From NCBI GenBank assembly GCA_013398275.1, contig VZSE01012464.1, forward strand, positions 186,001 through 250,000: 64,000 bases of DNA, in the 5' to 3' direction. This DNA comes from Promerops cafer (taxonomy: Eukaryota > Chordata > Aves > Passeriformes > Nectariniidae). The translations under genes were made by a program, and so were the position numbers. The notes under the pieces were generated by a model. That model did no database searches and was not told where the DNA came from. It saw only the letters and a list, made by a program, of their open reading frames with translations. Of the stretch, positions 11,701 through 26,100 are shown piece by piece; the first letter of the stretch is position 1; each line of letters opens with the position of its first letter.

Positions 11701-14700
11701 AGGCATTGTGAGTGGGTGGAGCAGGTCTTGCTCACGGCAGAAAACCTTACCAAGCCTGGCTGATGGAGCAAAGCAGCCCACGGAGCCTGGACAGAAGGCA
11801 GCTACTGAAAGGTACCAAGTAGCAAGCAGCTCCACCATGGTAGTTCAAATAAAGTTCCATAAAGTAAAATATAAAATGTTCCATCACATTTAATTAGCAC
11901 TTGACCACTGCTCTTTTGGAACCTTCTTTAGAAACTCTTTGTTTTTAACTTTTCACTTTGTTAGAAGCCAAGCAGACCTGTCTGGCCTCTTCCTGGGGAC
12001 TTTAACCTACATTGCTGAATCATTACTCTATCCACAGTTTGCATACCTATAGAGATAGTCGAAAAAGGGTAAATAAACAGAATATTTATTTGACTTCTGG
12101 GAAATATACATATGCCAAAAGCAGTAACAGAATACCAGCACTGGCATTACTTTGCTGGATTCTCATATTGCAAGTTGTTTGAAAAATACAAAATGCAACA
12201 AGAAGTATAATTACATAGTAAATTCCAAAATGCCCTAGGTACATTACTTCAGTTTTCTGTAATTCCCAGGCACATATGATGTAGTTAATTTGCAAGGCAT
12301 GAAATAATTGTGCATAAAACACTTGTTCCTAAGCAGACACACTTCATTTATTTCACCTGTCATTCTCTTTTCCTGTGGAAAAGATTTCCTTTCAGAATGT
12401 TCTCTGACACAGAAACAAGCAACCTTGATATTTTGTATGGTTGAGGTAATTACGAGTAAGAGATACAGTCATGTATTTTGGCTGCATTAATTAGTAATTA
12501 TTGAGACTGATGACCATCACAGTAAACTGGCCTCCTTGTTCACAATCAAACAAAGCTGAACTTTATTTTTTTGAAAAAAATAATAATATAATGATCATAT
12601 GTTATCATAGAGAAATCCTGCAACAGGAATTATAACAGAGAGAGAAAGCAACCTTAGAAATTTGCCAAAATGGAAAAAAAAATCCACATTTCATACCACG
12701 AAGAAAAGGCAGTTGGACCTGTTAGACACAGTAGCCACACAGCAGCATCTCTAATGCCATTACATCTAAAATGACCCCATCTTGTAGTATTTTGAGTCAT
12801 ATATTTGAAGAATGGGGGAAAAAAACCAAACAACAAAATCCCCAAATTCTCTAGAGTAATTTGCTGATATTTTGAGAATACTAACGTGACATATGCTGCC
12901 ATCCTGGGATTCACCCAACAAGATTTTCTTCCTTATGTTGCAGCTCTTCCCTCTCTCACGGGAATAACACAACCATTAGTTGGAACCAGAAGGATTTCTG
13001 ACACTCTACAGGTCACGCTAAACTCCCAGAATTCTAATACTTATGAAACTGACACAATCTCCCTGATTTTCAGACTCCTACTTTCTGAATGCAGTACCAT
13101 AATCTGAAATAGATTTAAAGGGATTTCTGTTGTGTTTCTGGATATACTTGAGAAGGCCCTTTTTCTTTGCTCCTAATGAATTAAATATACCAAGGTCCCC
13201 ATAGGATCACTACAGAATTTGCTTATAGTTGTGCATCAACCACCACCGCCAGAGCAAGAAAAAAGAGAGAGACAGAATGAGAATAAATGGAACAAACCAA
13301 ACTAGTATTATTGTTCTCTGTCTTCTAAACATTCATATTTCTTTTCAAAACATTTACATTTCTTTTAGAAGAAGAAGGACTGATACACAGTTATTCTATT
13401 CATTCTTAACCGATCTAGTCCATACTTGCATGGTATCTGAATTGCTAAGATTTTAAAACTTCTCAGTTGTTTTTCACGTGGAAAGAAAATACTTTTCCTT
13501 CCTCTTTCATTTCCAGTCATGCAAGTTGATTACTTTCATGCAAGTACACAAGGGTGGCACAAGGGTGAACATTTAGTAATCCCATGTTTTCTATTTCTAC
13601 TTCTGTATGTGCTGAGGCTGTTTTTACCTCTCAGTGGAGGCAATTCTTGCCTGTCCCCAGCACTGCATTTGTGAAACTATCATTTTTTCCCCCTTGGACA
13701 GAAGTCCTCAAACTGAGCCTACTTTCACAGGTAATGCTAATGTAGAGGGAAAAGAATTAGGAATTTCTATACAACCTATCAAATTGGCTGACATATGTAC
13801 CACTGGTGTCCTTTAAAGGTGGCATCATTTATAAGTAAAATCAACAGAAATCACATAAACCAAAGGTTGCAATACTGTGGAGGGATCTTTGGCTAACTGG
13901 CTGTGGAACAGTCTGACCAATTTGCAGATGCATGATGGCTTTTCCTCAGTTAGGAAAGTGATTACTAACACAGATGAGTTCAAACAGACATTCCAAACAG
14001 TGTCTTTCACAGTTTTCAGTTACTTGGATGCTGAGATTACCTCAATATCACTGAATTTTTAAATCCATTCATGTACTTAACAAATTCAGGGCATCACTGA
14101 GCTTCATAAAAGGTACTAAGTAAGGGTTTAAAAATGGAAGAACTACCTAACAATCCTTGGAGATAAGGTTTACTTTCATTCCAGTGCATTTCTAAAGTAT
14201 TTGGTGATCAAAAGGAAGAAACAATGGGGTCAAGAGAAATATACTTCTCCCACCTGTAATCATCTGGCCATCTTCTACTTTATGCTGTGGCTTGCAGTCT
14301 AATAAGAAAAGAATAGATTGTTTTCAGCAGAGACACACTGCTGAAATATTTGATTAGCTTATTTAGAGAACAATGTTCAACAGCAACCTGCTACCTCCTT
14401 TTAAAATTTTTCAGAATTTTTGCATGTTGCATAATGCATCTGCCAAAGACATGCAGCAAACTCCCTTCATCAGGAGAGGTGCTGACAGCCTCACTAAGAG
14501 AGGCATCTACTCTGTGCTTGCCTTGAAAAGGCCAAAGCACTGGGGACTCAGAACCTCTCTGTACAACCTTATCTATTCTTTATCAGGGCATACAGCCTTA
14601 GATGCTTATGAGGAAAACCCAAACAGAAAGGTAATTTCTTCAGTGAAACAACAACAATTCTCCATTTCCTGCAATCTGGATAAAATGAAAAAGAGTTTAA

Positions 14701-17370
14701 GGTGACTTACAAGGACTTATGATCCTGAACACAGCTGCTAAGCTGAGGTTTCAACTGTTGCCAAGTGACAAACGAAGGCCAGGATGACTACATGACCTTC
14801 ATGGATGGAATAAAGAAAACTTTCCTGCATGGCAGATTTTCTGCATGCACAGAAAATTTTCTTTTCTCTCACAATCCTGTTCCGTATTGCTTCTTTCATG
14901 GCGATATGCAGAAAGAGAGGAAAAAACTTCCCTTCTAGGGTGTTTATAATGCCTGTTTCTTGTATTAAAGAAGCAGTGAACTTATTTTCTTCGTGTCTTT
15001 TGAGAATCATAAGGATATTTATTGTCTGAGAAGGTCTGAGGCCTGACTCTCTTTCCCATAAGAAATTTAAGTTTCAAATCTTTGCAAAACATACAGGCTT
15101 TGAACTGTGAGGATGCTTTACTGTTTTTCTGTGTTGAAATAACATTTAACCGTACCTCCAAATAATAAAACAAAAATCACATTAGTCAGGATGAAACATT
15201 GTCTTACAAGGTCTGTTCATCTGGTTCCTTGTTCAACAGGGAATTACAAGATTTCCTATTATCCTAATGCAACTGGACATGTACCACAGCACAGTAGCCT
15301 AGAAAATATTTTAAAATCATACTTCTCAAATATACAGCCGCAAAAATTAAAATTTCAAAATGTCTGGCAAGGTTAGAGACGGATAGAATTAAAATAAATG
15401 AGATTCAATAGATAAAAGTAATTGGTAGTCTTACGTACCAAGTAGGAGATGAATGTTTTGAAAACAGTAATGCAGGAAAGGAGCCCTGAGGATTATAGAG
15501 GAAATTATTTAACTATATGTTCAATTGCAGCACCACTCTAAAAAGATGAATCCTATTCTGAGCTGTACTGATCCTTGCAATTATGGTAAAAGAAAATGCT
15601 ACAACACTCCAAAATAGCATACATCACACTGTGCCATATATTGTAAATTACAGACAGAAACAGTCTCTCAGTTGGGAAGAGAATTTCTGAAGGTCTACTG
15701 ATGGACTACTGCTGCAAAAATAATACTAAGAAAATGAAAATAATACAATGGAGAGCTGTAATAAGTCCACATGTACATAAGGTAAGACTAACAGAAATTA
15801 GATTTTTTTTTTTTTTCTATAATATAGAGGGTAATACTGAAAACACAAACCACTATGTTTCAGGTTAAATGGGACTTCACTGTGAGTGAGAAATGTTAGG
15901 TAATGACTTTATTGAAGTAGACCAGAGAAATAAACACTAATCCTCTTGCAAGCCAAAACAAAGTTACACAGATTTCTGTGAAGATCATACCAGGTAATTT
16001 TTCCTCATGCTACTGGTGTTGATACTAATCACTGTGTTAGCAGTACTTAAAGATTCCTGACCAAGGCAGAGTTGAGCTTATGTAGGTATTAAAAACTGTC
16101 TGGCCAAACAGCACAGACCTCTACCAAGGCCATCTATGTATTTTAAAGAACAGCAGTTGTATAATACTCTTTTTCCTTGTCAAGAGACTGCTCTTTAAAG
16201 TCACTGCTGATGACCTTCATGCACTGGCTTTAGTCAGCTTTGAATGAAAGGAGTCTTAAAGGACAGGGAGCACAGAATAACTCAGCCAGACTTTACACTT
16301 TTAGCACTGCTGCACAACCAGGTTCTACTCAGGCCTGCCCAAATGCAACACATTTTTTTGTGTGTCTGCAGCTGACCATGCCTCAAGGAATCTGAAGAGC
16401 TGTATTTCCCTGACCTTGCAGATGGTGACATTACAGTTCTGCCATTTCACTAGCTAAGCTTAATGATCCCATGACACTGGAAGTGTTTTTAGTGGCATGA
16501 ATTACTGTAACTCAGGGTAGAGTCATGTTTATGGTTCTGCTTCATATTCCTTGGAAAGTCAGTGTCTTCTAATTTCTAAAGAGTGCAGGCCTGTTCAAAC
16601 ATATTATTTCAGCAGAAGATGGAGAGACTTCCTCACTTTTTGATGTTCTAAAAGAGATTTTTCTCTACCTGAGAAGAGCTATAAGATGCCCCTGTTCTTC
16701 CTGCACTTCTTGATCACGTAGGTACAGAAATGAACATCATCCTTCCTGTACCAGATGGCTATGTTGGCTACGGATGCCAACACAGGAATACTCATTCTTT
16801 CTAACTACATTAAGCAGTCAGACTCCCTAAACTCCTGCTGCAGCCAGTGGAGCAAGTTAGCTTCCTCCAGAGGCCAATTAAGAACAGGTCACTGCCTTGA
16901 AAATATTACAGAACCTGGACAAAACAGCCAAGAAATCATCAACAATTGATGAATGCATCTGCAATCAACCTAGCAATTGATCCCAGTACCAATAAAGAGT
17001 CAAGACCTAATGTACACATCAATACTGAAGATATTAGTGCTGTTAGGGATGACTCGCACATCTCACTATGGAGGGAATTGAAATATGGAACAAAATATCA
17101 GGAGAGATCTGAGATGAGTCTGGTACAATTCCGGGGAGAATTCTCAGAAAGCTCTTTGATGGCTGCAACATCTTTTATGATAGATCCCTTAAAGTTTTAT
17201 GATGTCTCTCATACAGCTGAGTAGCAGAAAATCTGTCTCTCCACCACAAGTACACAGACACTCACTCTTTGGTGGGATTTGTCTTAGTTCTCCAGATGCA
17301 GATGCGCTGTGAAGGAACCTGTTGGTGATAAATGGTGTCAGAAACAGATAATTAAAGGATTGGATCCTCT
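8744..17370 (-). other. CADM2: Large CADM2 intron, 3' part: no recognised genes
   Basis: This is the 3' end of the 51.8-kb intron (8744-60527), ending at the acceptor of the exon at 8591-8743. It is AT-rich, mostly unique sequence with short A or T runs (10621-10631, 15805-15816). A patch at 16250-17240 contains a 92-codon plus-strand open frame (16946-17224) that I cannot relate to any protein. Nothing else is supportable. Confidence 0.8.
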
Positions 17371-17374
17371 CTCA

Positions 17375-17580
17375 TGCTAGTTGAGGCTAAGAGACTTGGG
17401 ATTGCTTAGCATGAAGAAGCAGAAAATCCTGAAATTAATCCAAATTCAAAAGAAGAAAAAAAAAAAAAACGGCAGTAGATCTAGACCTCTAATTTTCAAA
17501 GGAAGCTGCTCTAGCATAAAGAACCAAGCTGGACTAGATGACCTCCAGAGGCCCTTCCTAACATGAAACATTCTGGGATC
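17375..17580 (+). mobile_element. CR1 LINE 3' fragment, degenerate
   Basis: The motifs GAGGCTAAGAGACTTGGGAT, then GGACTAGATGACCTCCAGAG and CCTTCCTAACATGAAACATT, follow the order of the avian CR1 3' end. In that order the 'gaggctgagagagctggg' segment comes first and the 'ggactagatgacctccagaggtcccttccaac' segment comes near the terminus. An A-run at 17456-17470 interrupts the copy. It is 5'-truncated, inactive and antisense to CADM2. Confidence 0.75.
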
Positions 17581-19334
17581 TTGTCATTCTGGATGTTTTT
17601 GGGGTAAAGAACCCGCATATCACAAAATTCAGAAGTGTGACCAATCCTGAAGTGCCAACTAAAAAACCCTTTGGTAGATATTCACAAAGATTAATCTTCT
17701 TTAGCTTTTCCTAAGCATTTTTGTCCCTCATGAAGGATGTGGATTTGAGTCCCTCTGAAGAAAAGGCTGCCAGTCTCTCCCCTCTCCTCCTCTCTTTTTT
17801 TCTGTGGGGAAAAAAACCACACAAAAAAACCCCCAACAACAAAAGAGAGAGAGGAAGAAAAAAAAAGACTTTTCTAGGCTAAATTTAGTTTGTGTAAATG
17901 CCCTTCTTTTGCAGTTATATCCCAAGAATGTGGTGACACAAGTGCAGCAATAAAATATTTGGACTCTGTAGTTCTGGCCAGACATATTCACAAAGTCTAG
18001 AGAATATTACTTAGAAAATAAATAAAAAAACCCACCTGACATATGACGGCATACCAAGTACTGATAGAGGCACAGAATAAAAAACTCTACTGTGAATAAA
18101 TGTATATATTTAACTAACAGTAGATACTGACAATAATAGATGTGTAGAGTCCTGCCACTATTTATCCCCAAGATCTGACTTTTTTTGGGCCATTCACATA
18201 CACCAGATATATTTGAGTACACCAGAAGAAACTTGTCCATGCTTAACACATATGTCTAGACAAAAAGCAACTGAATGTATCCTGAAATTTTCAATGAAAC
18301 ATTTATTGAAGGCATTTCCTGTTTTTACAAGTTGGGAAAAAATGTTTTTTGTTTTCTTCTTGTTGTTACTTGCCTGTTTCTTTTGCAGTTCAAATTGTAG
18401 CAAGAGGTAAAGGACAAAAGAAATTACTTTGAAAAAAGAAATACGGACAGTAACAACCATTTACAGCTAGAGACTGCTACTAACTCTTCCCAATTGCAAC
18501 AATTAATGATTATTATTGGTTCTCACACTGCACTTTGTTTAACCGATACCGTTTGAAGACTCACTAAGAAACCACCATAACTAATTTGTCTTCAGTTTAC
18601 TACCTATGATAGATAGATTTGCACATCATGATTGTCATATAAAAGGAAGCAATTAATAATTAAAAAATGTGAGGAGTTCTTCCAATAGGGATCAATTTTT
18701 GTGGCTATTTGTAATATTTTTTGATATTTTTAATTCTCTAACAAAAACTAAATAAAATTTTGTATTTAATTATTTTCCCCTGTCACAGCCTTTAGTACAC
18801 TCGATACACATTTACTTTCAAAGAGAAAATATTTTTCCTGCCTCACTGATTCCATCCTTTACTCTTTTTTTTCATTCCTCTTACTCTTCATCATGGCTCC
18901 TTTTCTTTGAAATCTTTCCTGATAGCACATATAGGTGAGTCTTGCCAATCTTTGGAATAAACTGTCCTTTACTCCAGTTTTTAATCCATCTAGTCTCTTC
19001 CTCTTCTCCTCATCAATCTTTAATTGATAAAAATTCTGTTGTCATCTCTATTAGTAACATTTTTCCTATTTCCTGCAGTAAATAACTTTATTTCCTCTGT
19101 GTGCTAGACAGGTTCTCTGTAAGAGTGAGGCCACTGGAAAAAAAGAATTATAGAACAATGGGCTAAATCAATTTCATATACTATATGTCAGGAATACTGA
19201 TTAGCAACTCTTTAAAAGGGAAGAGTACATCAAATTATTACTTTATATTTCCCAATGTAAACTCCCAAGTACATTTTATCTTTCCTGTTGCAGAAATTCA
19301 AAAATGTACCAATTGTAAATTTAAATTACTCCAC

Positions 19335-19515
19335 ACCTCGCAGCAGCCTGAGCTGTATTAGGAAGAGCATTGCCAGCAGGTCCAAGCAGATGATCCCTGC
19401 AGTCTCCTCAGCACTGGGGAGATCACACCTGAAGTGCTGTGCCCAGTTCTGGGCTCACCCAGTACAACAGAGCCAGGGTCATACTGGAGTGGGGCCATAA
19501 AGGCAAGGGACTGCA
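19335..19515 (+). mobile_element. CR1 LINE fragment (interior of the 3' region)
   Basis: The sequence carries the CR1 segments CTGTATTAGGAAGAGCATTG, CCAGCAGGTCC, CACACCTGAAGTGCTGTGCC and CAGTTCTGGGCTC in canonical order. The copy stops abruptly where an ERV LTR fragment starts at about 19525. The usual CR1 continuation is missing, although a CR1 terminus appears beyond the LTR at about 20005. It is antisense to the gene. Confidence 0.85.
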
Positions 19516-19524
19516 ACATCAGTC

Positions 19525-19965
19525 ATTTTGGTGGGTTGACCCGAGTGCCAGGTGCCCATCAAAGCTGCTCTATCACTCCCCTCCTCAGCTGGGCAGAGGA
19601 GAGAAAATATAATGAAAGGCTCATGGGTCAGGATAAGGACAGGAAGAGATTACTCAACAGTTACTGTGATGGGCAAAACAGACTTGACTTGGCAAAATTA
19701 ATTTATTACCAATCAAATCAGAGTAGCATAATGAGAAATAAAATCAAATATTAAAACACCTATTTTCCAACCCTCCCTTCTTTCCAGGCTTAATTTTACT
19801 CCCAGTATTCTCTTAACTCCTCTTTACCAGCAGCTCAGAGGGACAGAATGGGGGCTGTGGTCAGTTCATCACTCAGTGTTTGTGCTGCTGCTTCCTCTTC
19901 ACACTCTTCTCCTCACACTCTTCTACTCCAGCATTGGAGATAGTCCTCCAGGAATTTAAAACTTA
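19525..19965 (-). mobile_element. Avian endogenous retrovirus LTR fragment
   Basis: The plus strand reads GGTGGGTTGACCCGAGTGCC, AGGTGCCCATCAAAGCTGCT, CAGCTGGGCAGAGGAGAG, CAAAATTAATTTATTACC and later CTCACACTCTTCTACTCCAG. I recognise these as the reverse complement of the 3' part of a widespread passerine ERV LTR family; the family name is not certain. A second, shorter copy lies at 26955-27090. No internal viral genes adjoin it, so it is a solo or truncated LTR. The minus orientation is inferred from the LTR end (…CAACCCACCA) lying at the left. Confidence 0.7.
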
Positions 19966-20004
19966 ATCACAGAAAGAACTATATTTTACTGCACCGGATC
20001 CCAA

Positions 20005-20150
20005 AAAGATGTAAATTCTCCAGCTTTACATACTCAAAATCTGACTGGACATGGTCTGGGGCAACCTGCCCTGGCTGATCCAGCTTGAGCAGGGCAGTTG
20101 GGACTGCATGATCTCCAGAGGTTCCTTTGAGGGTTCTCTGATTCATACAG
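20005..20150 (+). mobile_element. CR1 LINE 3' terminus
   Basis: The motifs TGACTGGACATGGTCTGGGG, CAACCTGCCCTGGCTGATCC, TTGAGCAGGGCAGTTGGGAC and TGATCTCCAGAGGTTCCTTT correspond to the last ~120 bp of an avian CR1 subfamily. It may be the downstream half of the CR1 at 19335-19515, split by the LTR, or an independent insertion. Confidence 0.8.
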
Positions 20151-23100
20151 CTTTTACCTGTATCATAATACTACAGAAAAATAAAACAAAGTTCTCAGGC
20201 ATTGCTCTCCACCTTTTTGGCTTTGAAATTGCTTGCGTATAATTAAAACCTGATACCCTGCAGAGTGTTCTGCTGAACTGTAATAAGGAAAACTGTTTGA
20301 AGACTATCCATCCATAGAAATAAGTCTTACCTGCTACAGGGAAAATGTTGACATATTAATGTGATCACCTCTGGAATTGAGTGCTGTTCTAGGTAGGCCC
20401 TCCCACATACATGTCTTTTCCCAGTATAAAAAAGAATTTTAAAAACATTTTATTGAATCAGTGAAAATCTTTCAAGATAGAGCAATAGAAAGTGAGAAGG
20501 TGAAGAAAAGGGACCCTGATATTTGTCTGAGTACACACAGGTGAGCTCTCACATGCTGCAGGATCCTGTTCTATGGGGTTGTCATCTGGCCTGAGCTGCT
20601 TTTGCCACTTGTAGGATACCACAAGCTTGAGCTTCCCAAGAAGACTTCTGCATCAACATTGAATTACAGCATCATGGACAGAAATATCAACCATCACAGA
20701 GTTTTGGAAGCTCTGGCAACTTAGATCTTCAAATGCTAACTTACTGAATAAATTTTTTGAACCCTCTATGATTGAATAGACAAGACTCATACTATATTGA
20801 TTTTATTTCCAAGAGGTCTATTCTGCGATCAGGAAAAGAAAAATTAAATCATACAGAACTTACTAAACCCTTGCTTAAAAAGATTAATTAAAAAAACAAA
20901 CAAGCAAACAATTACTTTGTAGAAAAATGCTCAGAGCTAATTTCTCTAGTGTCTCCTAAATTTTAAACTTCCTTTGCAGATTAAATTGTGCCTAGTTAAA
21001 TCCTAGAAAGTATCACCAAACAGTGATAGATTAGAATAAAACAATCCACCACCACTGCCACCAATAAATAAAATAAAATAAAATAAAATAAAATAAAATA
21101 AAATAAAATAAAATAAAATATCAAACCATTCTTGCACAGAAAACTACAAACCTATACATTTAAGAATAGCAGCAGATTTACCTTCACAGTCAGGTAAAGG
21201 GTAATCAGAGCCATATGGATTAACACTAGCTCAAAGGCCCTCTAAAGTTGTAGGAGACCATGGGGAGCTTCCTACTGTAAAATCTTGATCATGAGCTTTA
21301 CACCAATAATTAGAAGAGTCTGCACTCAGGTTTATCTGCAGGGGATGAAGACAAAATTTTATCCTCATGTGCAAATCTGTCTTCCTAATTCTGCCAGCAG
21401 ACATAAAACAATAAGTGGATTAAAGCCAAAAAAAGGGGCAAAAAATGCCTTTGTCTCCCCCAATAGCACTTTAGAGGATAAGGTTCCTTGAAGACTGCTT
21501 AAATTCAGAGGAAGGGAAAGGGAGGGGGAAAGACTGTGGGACTACTTGAGGATCTGGCCCAGGTGTGTCTATCTAGATCCAAGACAGACAGCTACAAATG
21601 AGCCAAGATGAAACATTTCTGACTGCAACAGACAAAGTAGGCTGGGAATGATGATTACACTGCTCCGCAACGGGGATTGCCGGAGCCACCTTCTCTGAAT
21701 GTAGGCGCTGATCACCCATTTTAAAATTAAAGATATATTGTTCCCTGTGAAAATGAAATCAAGGACTCGACTCTGATCTCCCCCATTACAGAACAAATCA
21801 GGTAATGTAAATCAAGTATCATCTTGTAAGGTGATCTCTACTGGAATAAATTTGACAGCAGAGACAGACATGTCAAAAAGCCACTACAACAATACCGAGA
21901 AGGCTCACTGGCACTCTGAACAGTTATTTGGTCCCTGATATTTCTGGCAATTTATTAAGGAATGGCACCTAGCTCTATCTGGAGATGAACTTAACACACA
22001 AAAAGAACCCCCAAAAAACTACAGCAAACATCAGAAACATGAATCCTTGTGCCTAAGGAAAACCTTTGGGCACTGCTGAAATTCTTCAATTATTCAATGA
22101 CAAGTATCTAGCTGAGTTGCTGAGCTCAAGTCTCTCAGAAGGTACAAATGCCTCCAGGCAACTGCCTGAATTCTCCTGGGTCATTTAACTGGATTGGGCG
22201 TGCAGGATAGATCCTGCTTCTGCATCAGGGCAACTCCCAAAGAAAGTGCTGTTCCACTGATTTTACCCAGGAGCTCACCCACCAGACATCCCCAGAATTA
22301 CTTGCTGGATCTCCTCTGGCAAACTGTGATTGTCCCAAACCTGCCTATACACTGTGACCCACAAGGGCCTGGTTAGACAGCCCTGCTCAGAAGGGGCAGA
22401 TCCCAGGATTTCCACCTCACTTGACCATCTCTTTGCATGCCATCAGTGCTGGACTTGGGGGCATCTGTCATTTAAAGTCTCTCTTGAAACTGTCCTATTT
22501 TATGTGAATACAGACATTACACATATAAATATAAATACAAACTAATTGAAGGAAAGATTTAAATGTTTTCTTGTGTTTCCTACCTGCTAGCTCAATATTT
22601 TTTCTGCTTCCTACTGTGCATATTTGCAGTGGCATAGCTTCGGTAGGTAAAGGTGTGAGCCAAAGCCATTAAGAAAGTACAAGGCCCAGATGGTTACGAT
22701 GTTCTCTGAGAAGATTGGTGGACAAAAGGTCTTATTACTGGCTTGCATTAGGGACTGTGACAACTAAAAAATTGTCCTTTCCTTCCCATCCCTTAACACT
22801 GACTGATCAGCTATCTGGCCACCAGCCAGACTAAGCAGCCTCTTTCCTGTGTCTTTGTTTCAGCATGAGCAAGATCTGACCTGGCTTACATGTCTCTTTT
22901 AGAGAAAAGTGGAAAGTCCCAAGAAGAACTGAATAGAATCCTTTAGGTTGAAGTTCCTTGTCCAGGTTTTATTCCCCCTCATAAGGATTTCATAATGTTT
23001 AGTTTACATGTCTTCTTCTTTAGCTTGCTATCTTTAGAGTAGTCTGCTCTTAATTTTTCATGCTCTTTCCAGACATTTCTCAGAGAGCTTGAATGTGTTA

Positions 23101-26100
23101 TCTGAGGCAGATACGTCCTATAGGTATCTCTGCTTTCTTTTGGTGGAAGCAGCCTATGGCTTCCATTGTGATGAAAACCAGTAGTTTCCACATGCTGCAA
23201 AGTCATTAACAAAAGCCAATGTTGACTCTTCAACCTCCCATCACACCTATTTGACTGTTTTTAAATGACAAACTCTAAGATTCTCTTTTATTTCATCCAT
23301 AAATGATACAATTAAAGGTAGATACTGGGCACTAGTTATCAATGTACAGTGCTGAAACCTACAGAGATTCCACAACAAAACTGTAAAAAAATAAAAATCT
23401 AAGAGTCCTTGTTGCTTGTAATATTAGTACAAATAATGTTTGAATATGTGAGTTACGAAAAAGTTCTGCACAGACCAGAACTGATGGAGTGCAGAAGATG
23501 CTTCTTTTTCTAATTTCTTTTTTGGTGTACAGGAAAAAAAAAAGGGTGACATTTCCACGACTGAAGGTAAAAACACCTCTCCTCTGAAAAATGGATTCTG
23601 GTAACATCAACAATATACAATCTGTACAGGGTATGTGTATCAACCAAGGGGAAAAAAAATGAGGAAAACAATCGTTAAGACAAACAGCAGACTAAACTAA
23701 ACCTGACAGGCTTGAGTGATGACATAATACCCTCTTACTCTGTGATGGTGACACAAAAATGCCAAAGGACACAAAGCTGTCAGTCTTGTTGTTTATCTTC
23801 TATCTAAGACTAATAAAAGGAGGTTGGAGACTGACAGAGCAGACACAGGGACAGTCCTAGGCATTCAGCTTGCACTCTGAAAAATGTATTGATGGATTTA
23901 GGGGTGGCTTCTTTGTTATTGCCTTTTTCTGCATTACCTTTGTGAGCTCCCACAAACTTTTGATATAACTTTTTTTTAAGCTATCACTGCTTTTTCAAAT
24001 TCATGTATATTTGCTGATATTGCAATGCCCCAGTATTTTATTAAGTATCAGCTTCTGGACAATTGTCCAACTTAGTTGAAAACAAAACTAAGTTTTGCAT
24101 AGCCCCTTAGGTAGCATCATGGTGAATAATGGAATATCATCAAACAATTCTATTTTTAGCTGTCTCAGAAAACAAAGCCTAAATGCATCCTGCCACATCA
24201 GCTCCTAACTACTAAAAATGGTAAGTGACACAGGCCTCTGTAGAGCACAACACTGAAGCAGCACCATTTAATTTTAGCACATAAATCTTGTAAGGCAGTA
24301 AAACTACAAAGAGAGGAACAAGGAACAATCTACACAGTGAAGTGCTGGTGAAAAGAAGTGACTTTTCTGGTTATTGCCCCAGTTACTTTATAAGAAAAAA
24401 CTCATAGGAAATACTCTGAGATGAACCAAGTATCTTTCAGAGTTCTGTAGAATAAATCAAGGGGGAGGTAAGTCTCTGTTATTAAAAACACAGGAGACAG
24501 CATTTGCAAAATTTTCCCACAGAAGGATGCAATGCTAGTGAAACTCAAATTACTCTTTCTTATTACTCAAGAACACCATACAATTGAAGAGGGGACCCTA
24601 TAAAGCCACATGCCTTGCAATTCCTTTCACTGAAGGGGTTGCACAGACCTATACTGGCAAGGTACACCTTTAAGACTTGCAAGAGATATTTTCTCTTCTA
24701 AAAGCAAATGCACAGGACCTTTAATTCCTGATTCACTCCACCTCTCATACAGAAGATAACACTGAGAGGCACAGTCCTGACGAGTGAGCAATCTATTTCC
24801 CACTGAGGCTGGCACGCTCCTCTCCAAAGCACTGAATGTGTTCCTGAGAAACACATGATCAGCTTCTACTTTGGCTCCTGGTTTGTGGTTTGACCTTGTC
24901 TGGAGGCACTTTTACCTCACTGAGCCCATGATTTCTAACCCCATGCAGCCACAATGACTTTTCCTTCCATCAACACATTTGCTGTAAAGTGTTATTAGGG
25001 AAAAGGCAAGGTAACTAAGAAAGGTGGAGGGAGATTCAGTTCTCATTCCAGAGTGGACTGGAAAACATTCCTTTATTTGCACAGAAACACAAATTGGCTG
25101 AGTGTTAACAGCTCTGTTCATCTCCTGGTTGCTGAGTGTTGGGGGAGCAGCAACAAGAACAGGAACAAAGTGTTTTTCTGGAACAGTTGAACAGGCATTG
25201 TGAAAACACTTTTAAGTCCCACTGCTTTATGTCCATGTGCTTGCTACTGTGGCATTTGAGATGGATTCAATTCCAGTGCACTACAAACCAGTGCATCCTC
25301 CTCTCCCTTATTTCAGTGATTTTGACTGATAATGTTCTTATTTTACAACCTTCCACAAATCATTTTGCTTTACGGCTGTGCTTTAGCACAATACTTAACA
25401 CTGGCCAACGTTAAGTGGAACAATTCATAAAGGGAAGGACAATCAAAAAACTCCCCTCTCTTTTCTGTACTAGAGCTGCATCACAGTGCAGTTATATTTA
25501 TTTTAATGAGACATGTGTCAGTGTGCACCACTGAGCTACAGGCACATTATTGCAGCTGTTGAAGTTATTTCTCTCTGGCATCACGTCACAGTACCTGAAA
25601 ACCCCCAAAGCTCAGAAATGCACACCCCATCATGTCTCATTACTTCAGCAATGTAGGAAACCTGTCTAGCCACTGAACTTGGCAGCAGGTAACTCCTCCT
25701 CCAGATCTTTTTCCTGCATTCCACTCACATGTTTCTGGTGACAACAGAGGTTTTTATTGTTATTTCAGGTGCAGGAATCTGCCAGAGTTTCAGCTGTCTT
25801 GTCTTCTTGGGACTAGGCAAGAGGAAAATATGTGAATAAAATACCTGAGTGCAATAGAGGGGTTTTTAATTCACTGAAGTGTGCATTAGCTGAACTGCTT
25901 CTTCCTACTGTAGCACAGTCATTAACCTTCTTAAGAGATCAGCAGCTCTTACAAGCACATTACCAGAAATTTAATAGAGAGACTTCTGCCTTTTAATATA
26001 AAGATCTCTCCTTATTTTGTCTGCATTTTTTTTTTTCAGAAAATAGGTATTTCTTGTTATTTTTAACAGTGTAACAAAAAACCTTCTGATAACACATTTC

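Noticed and set aside
16946..17224. 92-codon plus-strand open frame beside a CR1 fragment
   Set aside because: Does not resemble CR1 proteins or any family I know; cannot be supported.
22140..22470. Possible degraded repeat or gene fragment, slightly GC-rich
   Set aside because: No recognisable family order of motifs; overlapping frames of 60 and 71 codons without meaning.
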